A DNA stretch of 64,000 nucleotides from Sphingomonas bacterium (GCA_030149245.1 JASBRX010000003.1:44539-108538); one strand, 5' to 3'; shown: positions 37,885 through 47,257, counted from the first letter of the stretch. Notes: generated by a model from the letters alone, not told the origin. Program-made: numbers and translations.

Positions 37885-38976
37885 ATGGGCCTCATTCTAC
37901 CGCATGGCGCGATCCGCGATGCGATCCAGCCGACCGCGCTCCACCGGCTGCGTGCGACGCCGGAAACGGTTCACTGGGGCTATTTCTCGCCCGAAATCGC
38001 GCCGGCCCTCACCGTGCGCAGCGGCGACCTGATTCAGGCGCAGGCGGTGACGCATCACGCCGGGGACGATCCCGAATTGATGTTCGACGACGACATCCGG
38101 CGCATCTTTGCCGAGATCGATCCGGCAACGCGCGCGCCGGGATGCCACATCATGACCGGCCCGATCTTCATCGAAGGCGCCGAGCCCGGCGACATGCTGG
38201 AGGTACGCTATTTCGAGATGGTGCCCCGGTTCAACTATGGATCGAACCTGCAGGCCAATTGGGGGCACCTCTATCAGGAATTCGGCGAGACCGAGCGGGT
38301 GACCATCTACCGCATCGACCCTGGCTCCAACACCGCCAGCGCGCTCTATGCCTATGATGTCGAAGAGAAATATGTGGTGCCGGGGCGGATCACCAACTGC
38401 CCGGTCTGCGACCGTCAGCCCGCGCTGCCCGGCATCACCATTCCCGCGCGGCCGCACCTCGGCACCGCCGGAGTGGCACCTGCGGTGAACGAACCGGTCA
38501 GCACGATTCCCCCCGGCCTGCACGGTGGCAATATCGACAATTGGCGGATCGGCGCAGGCGCGCGGATGTATTATCCGGTCCAGGTCACCGGCGGGCTGTT
38601 CTCGATCGGCGATCCGCATATCAGCCAGGGCGATGGCGAGATCAGCGGCACCGCGATCGAAGCATCGCTCGACGTGCTGTTCCAGATCGTGCTGCGCAAG
38701 GATTTCAGCTTCCCCTCGCCCCTGCTCGAAACCAGCGACTGCTGGATCGTCCATGGCTTCGGCGCCGATCTGGATCAGGCGATGAAGAGCGCGTCGGTCG
38801 ACATGCTGCATTTGCTGACCGAGCATCAGGGGCTGTCGCGCACCGATGCCTATTCGCTGATGAGCGTGGCGAGCGATTTCGGCGTGACCCAGGTAGTCGA
38901 CGGCACACAGGGCATTCATTGCCGCATCGACCGGCGCATCTTTGGCGGCAAGGGGAGCGTGCGTGACCCTGAATAA
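37885..38976 (+). CDS. Acetamidase/formamidase family protein
   Basis: 363 residues, somewhat shorter than FmdA formamidases (about 400). Conserved elements are HWGYFSPEIAPALTVRSGD near the start, VTHHAGDDPE, GCHIMTGPIFIEGAEPGDML, PIPARPHLGTAGVAP-type loop (here ITIPARPHLGTAGVAP), GGNIDNWRIGAG and the signature GDPHISQGDGEISGTAIE. It hydrolyses short-chain amides to acid plus ammonia; formamide or an aryl-N-formamide from ring cleavage is a reasonable substrate. AGGGGGAAAG precedes the ATG. A second, regulator-fused copy of the same domain is encoded at 40808-43123. Confidence 0.92.
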   Translation: MGLILPHGAIRDAIQPTALHRLRATPETVHWGYFSPEIAPALTVRSGDLIQAQAVTHHAGDDPELMFDDDIRRIFAEIDPATRAPGCHIMTGPIFIEGAEPGDMLEVRYFEMVPRFNYGSNLQANWGHLYQEFGETERVTIYRIDPGSNTASALYAYDVEEKYVVPGRITNCPVCDRQPALPGITIPARPHLGTAGVAPAVNEPVSTIPPGLHGGNIDNWRIGAGARMYYPVQVTGGLFSIGDPHISQGDGEISGTAIEASLDVLFQIVLRKDFSFPSPLLETSDCWIVHGFGADLDQAMKSASVDMLHLLTEHQGLSRTDAYSLMSVASDFGVTQVVDGTQGIHCRIDRRIFGGKGSVRDPE

Positions 38977-39006
38977 TTCCGCCGTTGCGGGCGGGCGCGA
39001 CTGACC

Positions 39007-40008
39007 ATGCTGGCCCGGTTGCGCCTCGATCCGTTTCTGATGATCCTGCTGGTCGTGCTGGCGGCGGCAACGCTGCTGCCGGTGCGTGGCAGCGCGGCCA
39101 TCGCCGCCGATCATGTCACCGACGTTGCGATCGCGCTGCTGTTCTTCCTGCACGGCGCAAAGCTGTCGCGGGAGGCGATCCTTGCCGGCATTGGCGCGTG
39201 GCGGCTCCATCTGCTGGTGCTGAGCGCCACCTATGCGCTGTTTCCGCTACTCGGCCTTGCCATCGTCGCGGCGCTGGGCGGGGCGGTCGATCCGCTGGTG
39301 GCGATGGGCGTGCTCTACCTTGCCATCCTGCCCTCTACCGTCCAGTCGTCAATCGCCTTTACCGCCATCTCGGGCGGCAATGTCCCGGCCGCGATCTGCA
39401 GCGCGTCATTGTCGAACATCCTCGGCATCCTGCTCACACCGCTTCTCGCGGCGTGGCTGATCGGGGGACAGGGGGCGGGCGGCGGGTTCTTCCTTCAGGC
39501 GGTGACGTCGATCGCCACCCAATTGCTGCTGCCCTTCATCCTCGGCCATCTTGCCCGACCGTGGATCGGCGCGTGGATCGACCGCCATCGCCAGCTGGTC
39601 ACGCGCGTGGATCGCGGCGTGATCCTGCTGGTCGTCTACACCGCATTCAGCGCCGCAGTGGTGGCCCGGTTGTGGACGCGACTGTCGCTCGCCGATCTCG
39701 CCACAATCGGGGTCATTTGCGCGGTGCTGCTGGCGGCGGTGCTGCTGCTGACCAGCCTGGCGGCGCGCCTTGCCGGATTGCTGCGCGCGGACGCCATCGT
39801 GCTGCTGTTCTGCGGATCGAAAAAGAGCCTGGCGAGCGGCGTGCCGATGGCCGGAGCGCTGTTTCCGGCGGCACAGGTCGGGGTGGTGATCCTTCCCCTC
39901 ATGCTGTTCCACCAACTGCAATTGATCATCTGTTCGGTCATCGCGGCGCGCCTTGCCCGCCAGAACGAAGCCACTGAGGAATCCGACCATGTCCAACGCA
40001 CTGCTTGA
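39007..40008 (+). CDS. Bile acid:sodium symporter-like (BASS) transporter
   Basis: 333 residues with about nine to ten transmembrane segments, beginning DPFLMILLVVLAAATLLP and including ADHVTDVAIALLFFLHGAKL and the discontinuous-helix region LPSTVQSSIAFTAISGGNVP, typical of the SBF-like/YfeH group. BASS proteins carry organic anions with sodium or protons. The cytoplasmic C-terminus (ARQNEATEESDHVQ) overlaps the next gene by 20 bp. It gives the plus-strand arm a second inner-membrane carrier besides the MFS protein, perhaps for a different intermediate or for export. Confidence 0.88.
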   Translation: MLARLRLDPFLMILLVVLAAATLLPVRGSAAIAADHVTDVAIALLFFLHGAKLSREAILAGIGAWRLHLLVLSATYALFPLLGLAIVAALGGAVDPLVAMGVLYLAILPSTVQSSIAFTAISGGNVPAAICSASLSNILGILLTPLLAAWLIGGQGAGGGFFLQAVTSIATQLLLPFILGHLARPWIGAWIDRHRQLVTRVDRGVILLVVYTAFSAAVVARLWTRLSLADLATIGVICAVLLAAVLLLTSLAARLAGLLRADAIVLLFCGSKKSLASGVPMAGALFPAAQVGVVILPLMLFHQLQLIICSVIAARLARQNEATEESDHVQRTA

Positions 40009-40801
40009 GATCCGGCCGATGACGCGACAGATCGGCGCGGAAATTTTCGGCGTCGACCTCAACCAGCCGCTCGACGACGCGATGGTTGCCGCCATCCACG
40101 ATGCGCTGATGGCGCATCAGGTCATCTTCTTCCGCGACCAGCAACTCAGCCATGAGGGGCACAAGCGCCTCGGCCGCTATTTCGGCGAGTTGGCGCTGCA
40201 CAGCGGGGTCGCCGGCTTGCCCGACCATCCCGAAATCGTCGCGATCCATGCCGACGCCAACAGCACCTATATCGCGGGCGACAACTGGCATTCGGACCTC
40301 AGCGAATATGAAGAGCCGCCAATGGGCAGCATCCTCTACATGCACACCTTGCCCGACAGCGGCGGCGATACGCTGTTTTCGAGCATGTATGCCGCCTATG
40401 ACGCGCTGTCCCCGGCGATGCGCGCGTTTCTCGACCCACTGACCGCCGTGCACGATTCCAACCATATCTATCGCGAGCTGTTTCCGGACGTTGAGAAGAC
40501 CTATCCCCGCAACACCCATCCGGTGGTGCGGACGCATCCGGTGACCAAGCGCAAATGCCTGTTCGTGTCGGAGTCCAAGACAACGCGGATCAACGGTCTG
40601 TCCAAGGCGGAGAGCAGCGCGGTGCTGCGCTTTCTGGCGGACCATGTGAAGGATCCGAATTTCCAGGTCCGCTTCCGCTGGCAACCGCACTCGGTCGCCT
40701 TCTGGGACAATCGCTGCACCCAGCATTTCGCGGTGTGGGACTATTTCCCCGACACGCGGTCGGGCACGCGCGTGACGATCAAGGGCGACCGGCCCTATTG
40801 A
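39989..40801 (+). CDS. TauD/TfdA-family Fe(II)/2-oxoglutarate dioxygenase (first)
   Basis: 270 residues. The facial triad is visible as HSD in AGDNWHSDLSEYEEP (His, Asp) and a distal His in NRCTQHFAVWDYFP, with the 2-oxoglutarate Arg in SGTRVTIKGDRP. Family members hydroxylate taurine, alkyl sulfates, phenoxy-acids or similar substrates, releasing the heteroatom group. It begins inside the transporter gene (GAGGA 8 bases upstream) and ends 6 bp from the convergent AraC-formamidase gene. It is clearly similar to the dioxygenase at 51001-51813, so the two look like paralogues. Confidence 0.92.
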   Translation: MSNALLEIRPMTRQIGAEIFGVDLNQPLDDAMVAAIHDALMAHQVIFFRDQQLSHEGHKRLGRYFGELALHSGVAGLPDHPEIVAIHADANSTYIAGDNWHSDLSEYEEPPMGSILYMHTLPDSGGDTLFSSMYAAYDALSPAMRAFLDPLTAVHDSNHIYRELFPDVEKTYPRNTHPVVRTHPVTKRKCLFVSESKTTRINGLSKAESSAVLRFLADHVKDPNFQVRFRWQPHSVAFWDNRCTQHFAVWDYFPDTRSGTRVTIKGDRPY

Positions 40802-40807
40802 GGGCGA

Positions 40808-43123
40808 TCAGGCGGTGAACAGGGCCTTGCGGATGATCGCATGGACGCCCCAATTGCCGTTCACCACCTGAGACACCCCGAAATCGACGCCGACCGACAA
40901 TAGCGAGATCGCCTCGTCCTCGCTCAGCCCCTTGGTCGTCATCAGGAAGCGGCGCGCCTTGCGGAACGCATCGCGCATCGCGCCGTCGATGCTGCTCTTC
41001 TTGTACACCTCGCTCTGCGCGTCCTCGCCCAGTTCCTTGAGGTAGTCGGGGTGGCTGAAGCCCATGATGACCCACTCGCTCTCGGTCTCGATCAGCGGAT
41101 AGTCGAGGTCGCGCAGATGATCGCGCAGCTCGCTCGCCGGGTGCAGCACCACCTGGATCAGCGCATTCATCGAACATTCGATCGCGGTGCCGCATAATTC
41201 GGAATCGCCCTGTGAGGCGTGCGGATCGCCCAGCGACAGCAGCCCGCCCGCCACCTGAACCGGCAGGAACACGCTCGACCCCGGCCCGGTGCGCCAATTG
41301 TCGAGATTGCCGCCAAAGGCATTGGGCGGCACTGAATCGACTAGCCCCGAATGTGCGGGCGCCAGCGCGATCACGCCGAAATGCGGGCGGATCGGGATTT
41401 CGACATTGCGCAGGATTTCGTAATTCCGCTCGATCGTCGCGGGGTTTACCGGCACGCCGGGATAGTCGTAGCGGACATGCACCCGGCCCGACGGATCGGT
41501 CTGCGGCGTCCAGCGGAAGCTGTACACCGCATGGGCGCTGGGCGGACGCGCGCCGCCATGTTCGACCTCGTAGATGGTGATGACCTCGCGCTGCTTCGGC
41601 TCGGTCAGCAGGTCGCTGTAATGAAAGCCCCAGAAGGTCGCGGCGTTGCTGCCGAACGCCTTGCCGGCAAAGCGGGGATTGCCACTTTGCCGCGCCTTGA
41701 GATCGAGGATGCGGACCTCGACCACATCGCCGGGCATTGCGCCCTGAATGGCGATCGGCCCGGTGCAGATGTGGACGCCGAACCCCTCGCCCGGTCCGCG
41801 CCCGACCGCGCTGGCATCCATCGGCCCGGCACCGCGCCGGTCGATCGCCTTGTGGTGATGGTCCCAGTGAAACACGCTTTCGGCGGCGGGATCGCCCTGA
41901 ACCATGCGTTCGGGATCGTCATTGGCGTGATGCGTCAATGTCTCGACCGACACGAAATCGCCCGACCGGATCGTCAGCACGGGTTTGAGCGCGCGGCTGA
42001 AATAGCCCCAATGCACCGTCTGCGGATTAGCCGGGAGGTGATGGTGGCGGACCGGCTCGCTGACTGGTGGCGCATCCTCCCCGCCCTGCGCCACCGCCTC
42101 AGCCTCCGCCTCCGCATCGGCTTCGAGCACAAGCGCGAGCGTGCGGTCACGCCGCGCGGGGCGGCCCCGGCGCGGCATATCCTCGGGCGGCGCATCGCCC
42201 ACGCCCTTGCGATATTCACGCGGCGACACGCCATATTGCTCGCGGAACGCACGGCTGAACGACGCGCTGTCGTTGAACCCCCATTGGAACAGGATGTCGG
42301 AGATCGATTTCTGGACGTGCAGCGGACTGCGCAGGTCGAGCCGGCAGCGTTCGAGCCGGCGCACCTTCACATAATGGCCGAAACTGTCGTCGATCGATTC
42401 GAACAGCTTTTGCAGATAGCGCGGCGAAATGCCGTGTTCGGTGGCGATCTGCTGGTAATTGAGGTTGGGATCGGCCAGCCGCATCTCGATCGTCTGGAAA
42501 ATCCGTTCCAGCAGCCCCGCTCGCATGCCCGCAGCACCGCCCATCGCCTTGGGCGGGGCATTGTCGAGCAGTGCGGACAGCAGAAACTCCGGCAGCGCCA
42601 GCTCGACCGGTCGGGCGTGATCGGTCGTCATGTCCATGATCGTATCGGCCAGTGAGCGGAGCATCCCGGCAAACACCCGCCCCGCCCCGGCCTCCGCCGC
42701 AATTCGGCGGGGATGATCGGGGAGCGGCGCCTTGAGTCGCGCGGTGATGATCGCGGGCGGCAGGCGAACGATCAGGATGCGATTGTCGCCAGCAGAAACG
42801 AACCGTGCGACCGACTCGCTCCGGCCCGCCAGCAGGTCGCCATCGACCAGTTCGCTCTCACCCGTGGCCGTCGTCACCCGCGCGCTGCCGTCGATCATCA
42901 GCGTCAGCCACAGACCGCCCGGCTCCTCGCTGAAATCCAGCGCCCAGCCCTGCGCAGTCCCGGTCAGACGAATGAAATCAATCCCCTGCCCACTGCGAAA
43001 ATGGACCAGCTCCCCATAGGGATCGTCCAGCACCTGTTCGAGCGTGATCGACAGTCGTTGCAATGCGAAGCGCCATGCGTCGCGGCGCTGTTCGCGGGGA
43101 TAGGCATTGGTGGTGAAACGCAA
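40808..43123 (-). CDS. AraC-type regulator fused to an acetamidase/formamidase domain
   Basis: 771 residues in three parts. Residues 1-200 form an AraC-binding-like (cupin) ligand domain. Residues about 205-308 are a complete AraC/XylS DNA-binding domain with two helix-turn-helices (LNYQQIATEHGISPRYLQKL and ISDILFQWGFNDSASFSRAF, ending YGVSPREYRKG). An acidic, Ala/Glu-rich linker (310-360) leads to a full acetamidase/formamidase domain (361-771) with HWGYFSRALKPVLTIRSGD, HICTGPIAIQGAMPGDVVEV and the signature GDPHASQGDSELCGTAIE (632-649). Both halves are full length and in one uninterrupted frame. I infer a cytoplasmic trigger enzyme or sensor that couples amide binding or turnover to transcription of the island. 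Its own promoter is probably in the 110-bp gap upstream. Confidence 0.9.
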   Translation of the reverse strand: MRFTTNAYPREQRRDAWRFALQRLSITLEQVLDDPYGELVHFRSGQGIDFIRLTGTAQGWALDFSEEPGGLWLTLMIDGSARVTTATGESELVDGDLLAGRSESVARFVSAGDNRILIVRLPPAIITARLKAPLPDHPRRIAAEAGAGRVFAGMLRSLADTIMDMTTDHARPVELALPEFLLSALLDNAPPKAMGGAAGMRAGLLERIFQTIEMRLADPNLNYQQIATEHGISPRYLQKLFESIDDSFGHYVKVRRLERCRLDLRSPLHVQKSISDILFQWGFNDSASFSRAFREQYGVSPREYRKGVGDAPPEDMPRRGRPARRDRTLALVLEADAEAEAEAVAQGGEDAPPVSEPVRHHHLPANPQTVHWGYFSRALKPVLTIRSGDFVSVETLTHHANDDPERMVQGDPAAESVFHWDHHHKAIDRRGAGPMDASAVGRGPGEGFGVHICTGPIAIQGAMPGDVVEVRILDLKARQSGNPRFAGKAFGSNAATFWGFHYSDLLTEPKQREVITIYEVEHGGARPPSAHAVYSFRWTPQTDPSGRVHVRYDYPGVPVNPATIERNYEILRNVEIPIRPHFGVIALAPAHSGLVDSVPPNAFGGNLDNWRTGPGSSVFLPVQVAGGLLSLGDPHASQGDSELCGTAIECSMNALIQVVLHPASELRDHLRDLDYPLIETESEWVIMGFSHPDYLKELGEDAQSEVYKKSSIDGAMRDAFRKARRFLMTTKGLSEDEAISLLSVGVDFGVSQVVNGNWGVHAIIRKALFTA

Positions 43124-43233
43124 CGAACAATGGTCCCTGGTTGCAGGCCCCTGCTCCTTGCCCGGCCGATCTGATGCCGGCCTCAGGGCGAAGCTAGTCA
43201 GGATCGCCGATCGCGGTCAATCGCATTCTCGGA

Positions 43234-44628
43234 TCAGGCTTCGAAAGGCGCCGCGCCCTCTCCATAAACAGACATAGCGTGTGCCGCGGCGGGACGGTCG
43301 GCCGCGCGCCCGCACACCGCCAGCATGGTCAGCGCATAGACCAGCGCGCTCGACGCCATGTCGGCTGGGGTCGGACGCCAGCGCGGCATGCCGGTGGTGA
43401 CCGCCGGGATGCGGTGCATGTTGAACACATTATGGTCGCGCCACATGCTGGAATAGACAGGATGCGCGCGCTCCACCGGCGTGCCGCGCGCCAGCCGGGT
43501 GGCCGCATCAACCGCGCCCGCCAGCGGGGCGACGGCGGCGTCCTCCGCCTCGAACCCGTGGCGGACGACCACCGGCTCGACATCAAACGCCTCGACATCG
43601 ACCGCGCGCATCGCGTCCACGATGCCGTGCATCGCGTCCGCCGCCTTTTGCCGGGGGGCGAGCGCGACATCGAGATAGAGCGCGCACACTTCGGTCCCCG
43701 CACCGAAATCCATCGGCGCGCCGCCGCGCACCGACGCGATCTGGACGCGCGGGACCGACCGGCCGCCGGGAACGTCATACACCGATGCCGCTTCCCATGC
43801 CTGGCTCCAGCGGTGCAGCGCATCGATCACCGGGCCGAGGCGGTAGATCGGGTTAGGATGGTCGACCACCCGCTCGGGCGTTTCGAGGATCGGGGTGAAT
43901 ACCCCGCGCCCAAAGATCCGCACCCGGAACAGCGCATAGCCGCACCCGGTCCAGGTCATGCCGAAATCGGTTCCCTCCGCCGCGATGGCATAGTCGGGCG
44001 CGACCCCGCCATGGTGGAACAGATAATGCGCGCCGATATCCTTGCCGAGATAGGCGACGCCTTCATATTCCTCGATCGGCTCCGGGCCGATCTCGCCCGG
44101 GCAGGCCGTGAGCCACGCCTTGCCCGCCAGCGTGATCCCGGCCTTGGTCAGCGCCTTGGCGGCGATCAGGAAACAGGACATCGGCCCGCGATCATTGGAG
44201 ATCGGATAGCCACGCAGCCGCCCGTCTTCGTCCAGCCAGCATTGCGTCCATTCGGGATCGGCCAGCGTCGCCTCACGATAGCGGAAGCGGTCCTGATGCG
44301 TGATGCCGCTGGGGCTTTCGGTGTCGAGATGCGCGGTCAGCAGCAGGTTGGCACCGGTGCCATGGCCGCCGATCTCGCCGATGATATTGGGCCGCTCCGG
44401 CGTCGCGCCGACCTTGCGGGGGCGAAATCCCTCGCGCTGCATCCAGTCGAACACAAATTGGGCCGCAGCGGCCTCGCTGCGCGAGGGGGCGGGGATATTG
44501 CCGAGCGCGAGCGCAAGCTGAACCAGCTCGTCAGTGTCGATCGCGGCGGCGATGGCATAGCGCTCGGCCGCGCTCACGGCATAGGGTGCGTGCATCGGGT
44601 CGGCGAATGGCGCGGGCGTGCCGGTCAT
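43234..44628 (-). CDS. M20-family metallohydrolase (acetylornithine deacetylase-like)
   Basis: 464 residues. Metal and catalytic residues are in LLLTAHLDTESPSG (His and Asp), NDRGPMSCFLIAAKAL (bridging Asp), TACPGEIGPEP (general-base Glu), AIAAEGTDFGM (metal Glu) and WRDHNVFNMH (C-terminal His). The dimerisation lid lies between about 220 and 340. M20 enzymes hydrolyse amide bonds of N-acyl or N-carbamoyl amino acids and small peptides. The start codon overlaps the MFS stop in ATGA. It is the last gene of the overlapping minus-strand operon, so it may complete amide cleavage of the imported compound or its ring-opened product. Confidence 0.85.
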   Translation of the reverse strand: MTGTPAPFADPMHAPYAVSAAERYAIAAAIDTDELVQLALALGNIPAPSRSEAAAAQFVFDWMQREGFRPRKVGATPERPNIIGEIGGHGTGANLLLTAHLDTESPSGITHQDRFRYREATLADPEWTQCWLDEDGRLRGYPISNDRGPMSCFLIAAKALTKAGITLAGKAWLTACPGEIGPEPIEEYEGVAYLGKDIGAHYLFHHGGVAPDYAIAAEGTDFGMTWTGCGYALFRVRIFGRGVFTPILETPERVVDHPNPIYRLGPVIDALHRWSQAWEAASVYDVPGGRSVPRVQIASVRGGAPMDFGAGTEVCALYLDVALAPRQKAADAMHGIVDAMRAVDVEAFDVEPVVVRHGFEAEDAAVAPLAGAVDAATRLARGTPVERAHPVYSSMWRDHNVFNMHRIPAVTTGMPRWRPTPADMASSALVYALTMLAVCGRAADRPAAAHAMSVYGEGAAPFEA

Positions 44629-45869
44629 GCGACGTGCGCCGCGAGCGCTGGAGCGGCGCTTTGAGCGTCGGCGCCATAGCGGGGCAGCAGCAACAACAGC
44701 GCCATGCCCGCCGACAGCGCGACGATCGAAGCGATCACCGCCAGCTGGTAGCTGCCCGTCACATCGAACCCATGATCCAGCAGCACCGGGGTAATCCCCT
44801 GCGCCGCGATGATCGCCGAATACATGACGCCGATGATCGCGCCAAAAGCCTTCGTCCCGAAATAGCGCGCGACATAATAGGGCAGCGCACCATATTGCGC
44901 GCCCATGCCGATCCCCAGCAACAGCCCGGCGGCGATCAGCACCGGCACCCCTTCGCCGAACTGCAGCAATGCCAGCCCGACGATCGCCATCGCCACCATC
45001 GGGATGACGATACGCGGCGTCGGAAACCGGTCGAGCAGCCGCCCGCAGGCGATCTGCCAGGCCGAGGTCATCAGTGCGAAGCAGCTCAGTACCGCCGTCC
45101 CCACATCGACCCCATAGCCGCGATCGGCCAGGATCGGGATGACATGGCTGAAGATCGCGGTGGTGCAGCCCGCGCCGGACGCGATCGCGACCAGGATGAT
45201 CCAGAAATGCGGAAGCCGCGCCGCTTCGCCCAGCGTCATGCCGGCCATCGCGATGGGACCCTCCCCCGCCGGAGCCTCCCGCGCCGGAGCGTCGCGGAGC
45301 AGTGTCAGCACGGCAGGCAACCCGATCAGCAGGATGATCGCGCCCAGCGCAAGATAGCCCGACCGCCACCCCTGCTGCGCGACAACCGCTGCCGCGATGA
45401 TGGGTAACAGGACCGATCCCGCGCCATTGCCCGCGCCCGCGCTGATCCCCAGCGCGGTGCCGCGCCCTGTGTCATACCATTCCGCGATCACCTTGGAGTA
45501 GATCGGGGTCGAGGCCATCGCGCCGAACAGGCTGACCGCCAGGAAAATGGCGTAGAATTGAACCAGCGAAGCAGTGGTCAGCGACAGCGCCGCGACCGCC
45601 AGCCCATAGAGCGCAAGGCCGGGCAGGATCACGCGCCGCGCGCCATGGCGGTCGGCGATCCGTCCGATCAAGGGATAGGCGATTGCCCCGGTCACCGCCA
45701 TGATGCCGAGCGCGACCGAAATCGCCGCGCGGGGCCAGCCGAACTCGGCTGAGAGCGGGAGCAGGAATAGTCCGAACACGGCATGAACCGCCGGCGTCGT
45801 GCTGACCGCATTGCCGAGGGTACAGGCGATCAGCACGCCACTGCGCGCCCACGTGGGCACCGCGCTCAC
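44625..45869 (-). CDS. Major facilitator superfamily transporter (minus-strand arm)
   Basis: 414 residues from a GTG at 45869 whose bases overlap the amidohydrolase stop (GTGA); an earlier GTG at 45881 is also open. About twelve transmembrane segments are present, with the MFS motif-A-like loop GRIADRHGARRVILPG between helices 2 and 3 and the second-half copy CGRLLDRFPTPRIVIP. It resembles carboxylate/aromatic-acid permeases of the OFA or MHS type in its layout. It lies within the RutA-like/amidase operon, so the most likely role is uptake of the compound degraded by that operon. Confidence 0.87.
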   Translation of the reverse strand: MSAVPTWARSGVLIACTLGNAVSTTPAVHAVFGLFLLPLSAEFGWPRAAISVALGIMAVTGAIAYPLIGRIADRHGARRVILPGLALYGLAVAALSLTTASLVQFYAIFLAVSLFGAMASTPIYSKVIAEWYDTGRGTALGISAGAGNGAGSVLLPIIAAAVVAQQGWRSGYLALGAIILLIGLPAVLTLLRDAPAREAPAGEGPIAMAGMTLGEAARLPHFWIILVAIASGAGCTTAIFSHVIPILADRGYGVDVGTAVLSCFALMTSAWQIACGRLLDRFPTPRIVIPMVAMAIVGLALLQFGEGVPVLIAAGLLLGIGMGAQYGALPYYVARYFGTKAFGAIIGVMYSAIIAAQGITPVLLDHGFDVTGSYQLAVIASIVALSAGMALLLLLPRYGADAQSAAPALAAHVA

Positions 45870-47257
45870 AGCACCGGCCACAGGCTGGGGGTGGCAACGC
45901 CCGCACGGGCGAGAACGGCCGCACCCGCCGCCTCGACCTGCGCGTACAGATGTTCCTCATCGATCAGCGTCGACCGGTAGTTGTCGATCACGCGCCGCCC
46001 ATCGACCCAGACGCTGTGCACCCCGCGCCCGTCGGCCGAATAGACGAGCTGGCTCACCGCATTGAGCAAAGGCCGCCACTCGGGCCGGTCGCGGTCGTGG
46101 AGCACGAAGTCGGCCTTCTTGCCAACTTCCAGCGATCCGATCCGGTCGGCCATCCCCGCGCCTTTCGCGCCGTTGACCGTCGCCATTTCCAGCACCTGAT
46201 AGGCAGAGAACAGGCTCGCATCGCGGCGCGAATCCTTGAACAGGCCCGCAGTCACGAACATCGCGCGCATCAAATCGGCCGCGTTGCCGTTGTTGTTGCC
46301 GTCGGTGCCGAGCTGAAGATTGACGCCAGCGGCGGCCATTTCGGGGAATTTCCCGACTGCGGTCGCGCCATAGGCGCCCTTCATCGCGGTCATCGGGCAA
46401 TGGGTGATGTTGGTCCCGCTCGCCGCGAGCAGTGCGACCTCTTCATCGTCGAGATGGATCGCATGCGTCAGTGACAGATGCGGGCCGAGCACGCCAAGGT
46501 CGGACAGATGCGCGATGGCGCGGCGGCCGGAGGTTACCAGATAGAAATCGGGATCGGCCGGATCGGCGCTCATATGCGCGCTGATCCCCGCACCATGCGC
46601 AGCCGCGAGCGCCGTCGCTTCACGCCACAGATCGTCGGTGGCGGTGTTATGCCCGACCAGGCATGGCCATGCTGCAATCAGCGGGTCATCGGTGCCGGGG
46701 TAGCGCGCCAGCTCGCCCTCGATCGTCGCGACCGCCTGTCGGGTCAGCGCCGCCTGATCGTCATCCGGGGCAAAGGCGCGGTCCTGCACCCATTGCCCGA
46801 CCCGCCCGCGAATGCCGGTCGCACCCAGCGCATCGACCACCGCGTCGAGATCGAGGATCGTCCCCGCCTCAATGAAACACGTTGTCCCCGACCGCAGCAT
46901 CTCCAGCGCGGCGAGCTGCGCGGCAATCCGTTCCTCATCGGGAGTCTGCGCCAGATAGGTCGGGATCAGCCATTCAAAGACATTGGTCGCCCAATCGGTA
47001 TCGTCGGGGACATGGCCGCGCGTGATCGGCTCACCGGTGATGTGGACATGGCAGTTGACCATGCCGGGTGTCACCACGAACCGGTCGCGGCCATCGATGA
47101 CCTCCCGCGCGACGACGCTCTGCTCGACAAGATCGGACGGCCCGACCGCGACGATCCGGTCGCCCGCAATCGCCAGCGCGCCATCGCGAAAGATGCGCCG
47201 ATCGGCATCCATCGTCACCACCCAGCTATGGGTGACCAGCAGGTCGGCGGCGATCAT
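45866..47257 (-). CDS. ATZ/TRZ-type amidohydrolase (deaminase/chlorohydrolase-like)
   Basis: 463 residues. A metal-dependent TIM-barrel hydrolase: N-terminal strand MIAADLLVTHSWVVTMDADR, first metal motif HxH in TPGMVNCHVHITGE (His70, His72), then His in GISAHMSADP, His in LSLTHAIHLDD and the metal Asp in LQLGTDGNNNGN. The C-terminus has the usual composite-domain segment GSLEVGKKADFVLHDRDRPE. The subfamily hydrolyses amino or chloro groups from purines, pterins, S-adenosylhomocysteine and s-triazines, so deamination of an N-heterocycle is the natural suggestion. The start at 47257 overlaps the upstream stop (ATGA). Confidence 0.9.
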   Translation of the reverse strand: MIAADLLVTHSWVVTMDADRRIFRDGALAIAGDRIVAVGPSDLVEQSVVAREVIDGRDRFVVTPGMVNCHVHITGEPITRGHVPDDTDWATNVFEWLIPTYLAQTPDEERIAAQLAALEMLRSGTTCFIEAGTILDLDAVVDALGATGIRGRVGQWVQDRAFAPDDDQAALTRQAVATIEGELARYPGTDDPLIAAWPCLVGHNTATDDLWREATALAAAHGAGISAHMSADPADPDFYLVTSGRRAIAHLSDLGVLGPHLSLTHAIHLDDEEVALLAASGTNITHCPMTAMKGAYGATAVGKFPEMAAAGVNLQLGTDGNNNGNAADLMRAMFVTAGLFKDSRRDASLFSAYQVLEMATVNGAKGAGMADRIGSLEVGKKADFVLHDRDRPEWRPLLNAVSQLVYSADGRGVHSVWVDGRRVIDNYRSTLIDEEHLYAQVEAAGAAVLARAGVATPSLWPVL

